A stretch of 64,000 nucleotides of DNA. Source: Lepidurus packardi. Its lineage: Eukaryota > Arthropoda > Branchiopoda > Notostraca > Triopsidae. A program made the translations under genes and the position numbers. Position 1 is the stretch's first letter, and each line of letters starts with the position of its first letter. The stretch spans positions 325,001 through 389,000 of the forward strand of contig JAKZAN010000039.1 of assembly GCA_023053545.1 (NCBI GenBank). The letters run 5' to 3'. Positions 52,801 through 63,430 of the stretch are shown piece after piece. The notes under the pieces are model-generated. The model was given only the letters and a program-made list of their open reading frames with translations. It was not told the origin of the DNA and made no database searches.

Positions 52801-54370
52801 ACGGACTAAATTAATTCCTTACGAACTGAATTAATTCCTTACGGACTGAATTAATTCCTTACGGACTGAATTAATTCCTTACGGACTGAATTATTTCCTT
52901 ACGGACTGAATTAATTCTTTAGGATTGATTGAATTCCTTTCTTACTGAAAAAATTCCTTACGGACTGAATTAATTCCTTAATTAATTCCTTACGGACTGA
53001 ATTAATTTCATACGGACTGAATTAATTCATTACGGACTTAATTAATCCATTACGGACTGAATTAATTCCTTACGGACTTAATTAATTCCTTACGGACTGA
53101 ATTAATTCCTTACGGACTGAATTAATTCCTTACGGACTGAATTAGTTCCTTACGGACTGAATTAATTCTTTAGGATTGATTGAATTCCTTTCTTACTGAA
53201 TTAATTCCTTACGGACTGAATTAATACCTTACGGACTGAATTAAATCCTTAAGGACTGAATTAATTCCTTACGGACTGAATTAATTCCTTAATTAATTCC
53301 TTACGGACTGAATTAATTTCATACGGACTGAATTAATTCCTTACGTACTGAACTTATTCCTTACGGACTAAATTAATTCCTTACGGACTGAAATAATTCC
53401 TTACGTACTGAATTAATTCCTTACGGACTGAATTAATACCTTATGGACTGAATTAATACCTTACGGACTGAATTAATTCCTTACGGACTGAATTAATTCC
53501 TTACGGACTGAATTAATTCCTTACTGACTGAATTAATTCCTTACTGACTGAATTAATTCCTTACGGACTGAATTAATTCCTTACGGACTGAATTAATTCC
53601 TTACGGTCTGAATTAATTCCTTACGGACTGAATGAATTCCTTACGGACTGAATTAATTCATTACGGACTTAATTAATCCATTACGGGCTGAATTAATTCA
53701 TTACGGACTTAATTAATTCCTTACGTACTGAACTTATTCCTTACGGACTGAATTAATTCCCTCCGGACTGAATTAATTCCTTACGGACTGAATTAATTCC
53801 TTTCAGACTGAAATATTTCCTTACGGACTGAATTAATTCTTTAGGATTGATTGAATTCGTTTCTTACTGAATTAATTCCTTACGGACTGAAATAATTCCT
53901 TACTGACTGAATTAATTCCTTACGGACTGAATTAATTCCTTACGGACTGAATTAATTCCTTACTGACTGAATTAATTCCTTACTGACTGAATTAATTCCT
54001 TACGGACTGAATTAATTCCTTACGGACTGAATTAATTCCTTACGGTCTGAATTAATTCCGTACGGATTTTATTAATTCCTTACGGACTGAATTAATTCCT
54101 TACGGACTGAATTAATTCCTTACGGTCTGAATTAATTCATTACGGACTTAATTAATCCATTACGGACTGAATTATTTCCTTACGTACTGAAGTTATTCCT
54201 TACGGACTGAATAGATTCATTACGGACTTAATTAAATCCTTACAGACTAAATTAATTCCTTATGGACTTAATTAATTCCGTAAGGATTGAATGAATTAAT
54301 TACGGACTGAAATAATTCCTTACGGACTGAATTAATTCCTTACGGACTGAATTAATTCCTTACGGACTGA
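52801..54370 (+). repeat. Transition to 2,484- and 652-type units
   Basis: Starts with a marker (52,917) followed by ACTGAAAAAATTCC, then a second marker (53,168), and from about 53,210 changes to the 652-type string (CCTTAAGGACTG, ACGTACTGAATTAATT, ACCTTATGG near 53,447). TTTCAGACTG at 53,801 and marker 53,839 recur at +1,683 (55,484; 55,522). No non-satellite sequence. Confidence 0.75.
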
Positions 54371-57300
54371 ATTAAATCCTTAAGGACTGAATTAATTCCT
54401 TACGGACTGAATTAATTCCTTACGGACTGAATTAATTCCTTAATTAATTCCTTACGGACTGAATTAATTTCATACGGACTGAATTAATTCCTTACGTACT
54501 GAACTTATTCCTTACGGACTGAATTAATTCTTTACGGACTGAAATAATTCCTTACGGACTGAATTAATTCCTTACGGACTGAATTAATACCTTATGGACT
54601 GAATTAATACCTTACGGACTGAATTAATTCCTTACGGACTGAATTAATTCCTTACGGACTGAATTAATTCCTTACGGACTGAATTAATTCCTTACTGACT
54701 GAATTAATTCCTTACGGACTGAATTAATTCCTTACTGACTGAATTAATTCATTACGGAATGAATTAATTCCGTACGGATTTTATTAATTCCTTACGGACT
54801 GAATTAATTCATTACGGACTTAATTAATCCATTACGGACTGAATTAATTCCTTACGGACTGAACTAATTCCTTACGGACTGAATTAATACCTTACGGACT
54901 GAATTAAATCCTTAAGGACTGAATTAATTCCTTACGGACTGAATTAATTCCTTACGGACTGAATTAATTCCTAAATTAATTCCTTACGGACTGAATTAAT
55001 TTCATACGGACTGAATTAATTCCTTACGTACTGAACTTATTCCTTACGGACTGAATTAATTCCTTACGGACTGAAATAATTCCTTACGTACTGAATTAAT
55101 TCCTTACGGACTGAATTAATAAATTATGGACTGAATTAATACCTTACGGACTGAATTAATTCCTTACGCACTGAATTAATTCCTTACGGACTGAATTAAT
55201 TCCTTACTGACTGAATTAATTCCTTACGGACTGAATTAATTCCTTACGGACTGAATTAATTCCTTACGGACTGAATTAATTCCTTACGGTCTGAATTAAT
55301 TCCTTACGGACTGAATGAATTCCTTACGGACTGAATTAATTCATTACGGACTTAATTAATCCATTACGGACTGAATTAATTCATTACGGACTTAATTAAT
55401 TCCTTACGTATTGAACTTATTCCTTACGGACTGAATTAATTCCCTCCGGACTGAATTAATTCCTTACGGACTGAATTAATTCCTTTCAGACTGAAATATT
55501 TCCTTACGGACTGAATTAATTCTTTAGGATTGATTGAATTCGTTTCTTACTGAATTAATTCCTTACGGACTGAAATAATTCCTTACTGACTGAATTAATT
55601 CCTTACGGACTGAATTAATTCCTTACGGACTGAATTAATTCCTTACTGACTGAATTAATTCCTTACTGACTGAATTAATTCCTTACGGACTGAATTAATT
55701 CCTTACGGACTGAATTAATTCCTTACGGTCTGAATTAATTCCGTACGGATTTTATTAATTCCTTACGGACTGAATTAATTCCTTACGGACTGAATTAATT
55801 CCTTACGGTCTGAATTAATTCCGCACGGATTTTACTAATTCCTTACGGACTGAATTAATTCATTACGGACTTAATTAATCCATTACGGACTGAATTATTT
55901 CCTTACGTACTGAAGTTATTCCTTACGGACTGAATAGATTCATTACGGACTTAATTAAATCCTTACAGACTAAATTAATTCCTTATGGACTTAATTAATT
56001 CCGTAAGGAATGAATGAATTAATTACGGACTGAAATAATTCCTTACGGACTGAATTAATTCCTTACGGACTGAATTAATTCCTTACGGACTGAATTAAAT
56101 CCTTAAGGACTGAATTAATTCCTTACGGACTGAATTAATTCCTTACGGACTGAATTAATTCCTTAATTAATTCCTTACGGACTGAATTAATTTCATACGG
56201 ACTGAATTAATTCCTTACGTACTGAACTTATTCCTTACGGACTGAATTAATTCTTTACGGACTGAAATAATTCCTTACGGACTGAATTAATTCCTTACGG
56301 ACTGAATTAATACCTTATGGACTGAATTAATACCTTACGGACTGAATTAATTCCTTACGGACTGAATTAATTCCTTACGGTCTGAATTAATTCCGTACGG
56401 ATTTTATTAATTCCTTACGGACTGAATTAATTCCTTACGGACTGAATTAATTCCTTACGGTCTGAATTAATTCCGCACGGATTTTACTAATTCCTTACGG
56501 ACTGAATTAATTCATTACGGACTTAATTAATCCATTACGGACTGAATTATTTCCTTACGTACTGAAGTTATTCCTTACGGACTGAATAGATTCATTACGG
56601 ACTTAATTAAATCCTTACAGACTAAATTAATTCCTTATGGACTTAATTAATTCCGTAAGGATTGAATGAATTAATTACGGACTGAAATAATTCCTTACTG
56701 ACTGAATTAATTCCTTACGGACTGAATTAATTCCTTACGGACTGAATTAATTCCTTACGGTCTGAATTAATTCCGTACGGATTTTATTAATTCCTTACGG
56801 ACTGAATTAATTCCTTACGGACTGAATTAATTCCTTACGGTCTGAATTAATTCCGCACGGATTTTACTAATTCCTTACGGACTGAATTAATTCATTACGG
56901 ACTTAATTAATCCATTACGGACTGAATTATTTCCTTACGTACTGAAGTTATTCCTTACGGACTGAATAGATTCATTACGGACTTAATTAAATCCTTACAG
57001 ACTAAATTAATTCCTTATGGACTTAATTAATTCCGTAAGGAATGAATGAATTAATTACGGACTGAAATAATTCCTTACGGACTGAATTAATTCCTTACGG
57101 ACTGAATTAATTCCTTACGGACTGAATTAAATCCTTAAGGACTGAATTAATTCCTTACGGACTGAATTAATTCCTTACGGACTGAATTAATTCCTTAATT
57201 AATTCCTTACGGACTGAATTAATTTCATACGGACTGAATTAATTCCTTACGTACTGAACTTATTCCTTACGGACTGAATTAATTCTTTACGGACTGAAAT

Positions 57301-57784
57301 AATTCCTTACGGACTGAATTAATTCCTTACGGACTGAATTAATACCTTATGGACTGAATTAATACCTTACGGACTGAATTAATTCCTTACGGACTGAATT
57401 AATTCCTTACGGTCTGAATTAATTCCGTACGGATTTTATTAATTCCTTACGGACTGAATTAATTCCTTACGGACTGAATTAATTCCTTACGGTCTGAATT
57501 AATTCCGCACGGATTTTACTAATTCCTTACGGACTGAATTAATTCATTACGGACTTAATTAATCCATTACGGACTGAATTATTTCCTTACGTACTGAAGT
57601 TATTCCTTACGGACTGAACAGATTCATTACGGACTTAATTAAATCCTTACAGACTAAATTAATTCCTTATGGACTTAATTAATTCCGTAAGGATTGAATG
57701 AATTAATTACGGACTGAAATAATTCCTTACGGACTGAATTAATTCCTTACGGACTGAATTAATTCCTTACGGACTGAATTAAAT
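54371..57784 (+). repeat. ~3.41-kb HOR, copy 1, containing nested 652-bp units
   Basis: Repeats at +3,407 (CCTTAAGG 54,378/57,785; ATTACGGAATG 54,751/58,158) and +3,427 (TTTCAGACTG 55,484/58,911; marker 55,522/58,949; CCGCACGG 55,821/59,248). Inside it CCGCACGGATTTTACTAATT recurs at 55,821, 56,473, 56,853 and 57,505, spaced 652, 380 and 652 bp. The pair 652+380 gives a 1,032-bp period (51 monomers + 12). The 380-bp unit is a 652-bp unit with its CCTTAAGG-to-ACCTTACGG half missing. Confidence 0.9.
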
Positions 57785-59720
57785 CCTTAAGGACTGAATT
57801 AATTCCTTACGGACTGAATTAATTCCTTACGGACTGAATTAATTCCTTAATTAATTCCTTACGGACTGAATTAATTTCATACGGACTGAATTAATTCCTT
57901 ACGTACTGAACTTATTCCTTACGGACTGAATTAATTCTTTACGGACTGAAATAATTCCTTACGGACTGAATTAATTCCTTACGGACTGAATTAATACCTT
58001 ATGGACTGAATTAATACCTTACGGACTGAATTAATTCCTTACGGACTGAATTAATTCCTTACGGACTGAATTAATTCCTTACGGACTGAATTAATTCCTT
58101 ACTGACTGAATTAATTCCTTACGGACTGAATTAATTCCTTACTGACTGAATTAATTCATTACGGAATGAATTAATTCCGTACGGATTTTATTAATTCCTT
58201 ACGGACTGAATTAATTCATTACGGACTTAATTAATCCATTACGGACTGAATTAATTCCTTACGGACTGAACTAATTCCTTACGGACTGAATTAATACCTT
58301 ACGGACTGAATTAAATCCTTAAGGACTGAATTAATTCCTTACGGACTGAATTAATTCCTTACGGACTGAATTAATTCCTAAATTAATTCCTTACGGACTG
58401 AATTAATTTCATACGGACTGAATTAATTCCTTACGTACTGAACTTATTCCTTACGGACTGAATTAATTCCTTACGGACTGAAATAATTCCTTACGTACTG
58501 AATTAATTCCTTACGGACTGAATTAATAAATTATGGACTGAATTAATACCTTACGGACTGAATTAATTCCTTACGGACTGAATTAATTCCTTACGGACTT
58601 AATTAATTCCTTACGGACTGAATTAATTCCTTACTGACTGAATTAATTCCTTACGGACTGAATTAATTCCTTACGGACTGAATTAATTCCTTACGGACTG
58701 AATTAATTCCTTACGGTCTGAATTAATTCCTTACGGACTGAATGAATTCCTTACGGACTGAATTAATTCATTACGGACTTAATTAATCCATTATGGACTG
58801 AATTAATTCATTACGGACTTAATTAATTCCTTACGTACTGAACTTATTCCTTACGGACTGAATTAATTCCCTCCGGACTGAATTAATTCCCTACGGACTG
58901 AATTAATTCCTTTCAGACTGAAATATTTCCTTACGGACTGAATTAATTCTTTAGGATTGATTGAATTCGTTTCTTACTGAATTAATTCCTTACGGACTGA
59001 AATAATTCCTTACTGACTGAATTAATTCCTTACGGACTGAATTAATTCCTTACGGACTGAATTAATTCCTTACTGACTGAATTAATTCCTAACTGACTGA
59101 ATTAATTCCTTACGGACTGAATTAATTCCTTACGGACTGAATTAATTCCTTACGGTCTGAATTAATTCCGTACGGATTTTATTAATTCCTTACGGACTGA
59201 ATTAATTCCTTACGGACTGAATTAATTCCTTACGGTCTGAATTAATTCCGCACGGATTTTACTAATTCCTTACGGACTGAATTAATTCATTACGGACTTA
59301 ATTAATCCATTACGGACTGAATTATTTCCTTACGTACTGAAGTTATTCCTTACGGACTGAATAGATTCATTACGGACTTAATTAAATCCTTACAGACTAA
59401 ATTAATTCCTTATGGACTTAATTAATTCCGTAAGGAATGAATGAATTAATTACGGACTGAAATAATTCCTTACGGACTGAATTAATTCCTTACGGACTGA
59501 ATTAATTCCTTACGGACTGAATTAAATCCTTAAGGACTGAATTAATTCCTTACGGACTGAATTAATTCCTTACGGACTGAATTAATTCCTTAATTAATTC
59601 CTTACGGACTGAATTAATTTCATACGGACTGAATTAATTCCTTACGTACTGAACTTATTCCTTACGGACTGAATTAATTCTTTACGGACTGAAATAATTC
59701 CTTACGGACTGAATTAATTC
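57785..59720 (+). repeat. ~3.41-kb HOR, copy 2, truncated
   Basis: Follows copy 1 directly. It contains one 652-type unit instead of the nested set: the match extends to about 59,700 (CCTTAAGG 56,101/59,528, +3,427), then GAATTAACTCC near 59,812 departs. Private changes are TTAATCCATTATGG near 58,786, CCCTACGG near 58,890, and CCTAACTGACTG near 59,088. Confidence 0.87.
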
Positions 59721-61200
59721 CTTACGGACTGAATTAATTCCTTACGGACTGAATTAATTCCTTACGGACTGAATTAATTCCTTACTGACTGAATTAATTC
59801 CTTACGGACTGAATTAACTCCTTACTGACTGAATTAATTCATTACGGAATGAATTAATTCCTTACGGACTGAATTAATTTCATACGGACTGAATTAATTC
59901 ATTACGGACTTAATTAATCCATTACGGACTGAATTAATTCATTACGGACTGAATTAGCTCCTTACGGTCTGAATTAATTCCGTACGGATTTTATTAATTC
60001 CTTACGGACTGAATTAATTCATTACGGACTGAACTAATTCCTTACGGACTGAATTAATACCTTACGGACTGAATTAAATCCTTAAGGACTGAATTAATTC
60101 CTTACGGACTGAATTAATTCCTTACGGACTGAATTAATTCCTAAATTAATTCCTTACGGACTGAATTAATTTCATACGGACTGAATTAATTCCTTACGTA
60201 CTGAACTTATTCCTTACGGACTGAATTAATTCCTTACGGACTGAAATAATTCCTTACGTACTGAATTAATTCCTTACGGACTGAATTAATAAATTATGGA
60301 CTGAATTAATACCTTACGGACTGAATTAATTCCTTACGGACTGAATTAATTCCTTACGGACTTAATTAATTCCTTACGGACTGAATTAATTCCTTACTGA
60401 CTGAATTAATTCCTTACGGACTGAATTAATTCCTTACTGACTGAATTAATTCATTACGGAATGAATTAATTCCTTACGGACTGAATTAATTTCATACGGA
60501 CTGAATTAATTCATTACGGACTTAATTAATCCATTACGGACTGAATTAATTCATTACGGACTGAATTAGCTCCTTACGGTCTGAATTAATTCCGTACGGA
60601 TTTTATTAATTCCTTACGGACTGAATTAATTCATTACGGACTTAATTAATCCATTACGGACTGAATTAATTCCTTACGGACTGAACTAATTCCTTACGGA
60701 CTGAATTAATACCTTACGGACTGAATTAAATCCTTTAGGACTGAATTAATTCCTTACGGACTGAATTAATTCCTTAATTAATTCCTTACGGACTGAATTA
60801 ATTTCATACGGACTGAATTAATTCCTTACGTACTGAACTTATTCCTTACGGACTGAATTAATTCCTTACGGACTGAAATAATTCCTTGCGTACTGAATTA
60901 ATTCCTTACGGACTGAATTAATACCTTATGGACTGAATTAATACCTTACGGACTGAATTAATTCCTTACGGACTGAATTAATTCCTTACGGACTGAATTA
61001 ATTCCTTACGGACTGAATTAATTCCTTACTGACTGAATTAATTCCTTACGGACTGAATTAATTCCTTACGGACTGAATTAATTCCTTACGGTCTGAATTA
61101 ATTCCTTACGGACTGAATGAATTCCTTACGGACTGAATTAATTTCATACGGACTGAATTAATTCATTACGGACTTAATTAATTCATTACGGACTGAATTA
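59721..61200 (+). repeat. Further 652-type and GAATTAGCTCC sections
   Basis: GAATTAGCTCC occurs near 59,951 and 60,563 (~612 bp apart), each followed by the palindrome CCGTACGGATTTTATT. GAATTAATAAATTATGG (near 60,284) links to the same variant at 38,402, 40,889, 55,104 and 58,524. The segment 60.71-61.1 kb (CCTTTAGG at 60,732; the private CCTTGCGTACTG at 60,884) recurs at 63.5-64.0 kb, so a further HOR begins near the right edge of the window. Confidence 0.78.
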
Positions 61201-63430
61201 ATTCATTACGGACTTAACTAATTCCTTACGTACTGAACTTATTCCTTACGGACTGAATTAATTCCCTCCGGACTGAATTAATTCCTTACGGACTGAATTA
61301 ATTCCTTACGGACTGAAATATTTCCTTACGGACTGAATTAATTCTTTAGGATTGATTGAATTCGTTTCTTACTGAATTAATTCCTTACGGACTGAAATAA
61401 TTCCTTACTGACTGAATTAATTCCTTACGGACTGAATTAATTCCTTACGGACTGAATTAATTCCTTACTGACTGAATTAATTCCTTACTGACTGAATTAA
61501 TTCCTTACGGACTGAATTAATTCCTTACGGACTGAATTAATTCCTTACGGTCTGATTTAATTCCGTACGGATTTTATTAATTCCTTATGGACTGAATTAA
61601 TTCCTTACGGACTGAATTAATTCCTTACGGTCTGAATTATTTCCGCACGGATTTTATTAATTCCTTACGGAATGAATTAATTCATTACGGACTTAATTAA
61701 TCCATTACGGACTGAATTATTTCCTTACGTACTGAAGTTATTCCTTACGGACTGAATAGATTCATTACGTACTTAATTAAATCCTTACAGACTAAATTAA
61801 TTCCTTATGGACTTCTTGGACTTCTTTATGGACTTGGAATTAATTCCGTAAGGAATGAATGAATTAATTACGGACTGAAATAATTCCTTACGGACTGAAT
61901 TAATTCCTTACGGACTGAATTAATTCCTTACGGACTGAATTAATTCCTTACGGACTTAATTAATTCCTTACGGACTTAATTAATTCCTTTCTTACTGAAT
62001 TAATTCCTTACGGACTGAATGAATTCCTTACGGACTGAATTAATTTCATACGGACTGAATTAATTCATTACGGACTTAATTAATCCATTACGGACTGAAT
62101 TAATTCATTACGGACTGAATTAATTCCTTACGCACTGAACTTATTCCTTACGGACTGAATTAATTCCTTACGGACTGAATTAATTCCTTACGGACTGAAT
62201 TAATTCCTTACGGACTGAAATATTTCCTTACGGACTGAATTAATACTTTAGGATTGATTGAATTCGTTTCTTACTGAATTAATTCCTTACGGACTGAATT
62301 AATTCCTTACGGACTGAATTAATTCCTTACGGACTGAATTAATTCCTTACGGACTGAATTAATTCCTTACGGACTGAATTAATTCCTTACGGACTGAATT
62401 AATTCCTTACGGACTGAATTAATTCGTTACGGACTGAATTAATTCCTTACGGACTGAATTAATTCCTTACGGACTTAATTAAATCCTTACAGATTGAATT
62501 AATTCCTTATGGACTTAATTAATTCCGTAAGGTATGAATTAATTAATTACGGACTGAAATAATTCCTTACGGACTGAATTAATTCCTTAATTAATTCCTT
62601 ACGGACTGAATTAATTTCATACGGACTGAATTAATTCATTACGGACTTAATTAATCGATTACGGACTGAATTAATTCCTTACGTACTGAACTTATTCCTT
62701 ACGGACTGAATTAATTCCTTACGGACTGAATTAATTCCTTACGGACTGAATTAATTCCTTACGGACAGAATTAATTCCTTAATTAATTCCTTACGGACTG
62801 AATTAATTTCATACGGACTGAATTAATTCATTACGGACTGAATTAATTCCTTACGGACTGAATTAATACCTTACGGACTGAATTAAATCCTTACGGACTG
62901 AATTAATTCCATACGGACTGAATTAATTCATTACGGACTGAATTAATTCCTTACGGACAGAATTAATTCTTTAGGATTGATTGAATTCCTTTCTTACTGA
63001 ATTAATTCCTTACGGACTGAAATATTTCCTTACGGACTGAATTAATTCCTTACGGACTGAATTAATTCCTTACGGACTGAATTAATTCCTTACGGACTGA
63101 ATTAAATCCTTACGGACTGAATTAATTCATTACGGACTTAACTAAATCCTTACAGACTGAATTAATTCATTATGGACTTAATTAATTCATTAAGGAATGA
63201 ATGAATTAATTACGGACTGAAATAATTCCTTACGGACTGAATTAATTCCTTACGGACTGAATTAATTTCATACGAACTGAAGTAATTCATTACGGACTTA
63301 ATTAATCGATTACTAACTGAATTAATTCCTTACGTACTGAACTTATTCCTTACGTACTGAACTAATTCCTTACGGACTGAATTAATTACGTACGGACTTA
63401 ATTAATTCCTTACGGACTTAATTAATTCAT
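61201..63430 (+). repeat. Displaced copy of 40.8-43.1 kb
   Basis: The right part matches at a constant +20,331 (marker 42,638/62,969; TTAATTACGTACGG 43,051/63,382) and the middle at +20,291 (ACTTTAGG marker 41,955/62,246). The left part is at +20,028 (CCGCACGG 41,615/61,643). The jump of 263 bp is twelve monomers (a CTTAATT...CCTTTCTTACTG cassette near 61,940-62,160, like that at 24.0 and 26.35 kb) plus the 23-bp insertion at 61,815. Private differences include GAATTATTTCCGCACGG near 61,631 and CGTACTGAACTAATT near 63,353. Confidence 0.88.
61815..61837 (+). repeat. Unique 23-bp insertion
   Basis: All homologous sites read TTATGGACTT followed at once by AATTAATTCCG (for example 41,778-41,795). 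Here 23 bp, CTTGGACTTC then TTTATGGACTTGG, lie between them. The segment holds two further copies of GGACTT (61,818 and 61,830), so with the resident one (61,809) there are three, spaced 9 and 12 bp. It is the only run in the window that is not a simple point or deletion variant of the monomer. It looks like repeated short template switching, or a sequencing or assembly fault. Confidence 0.9.
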
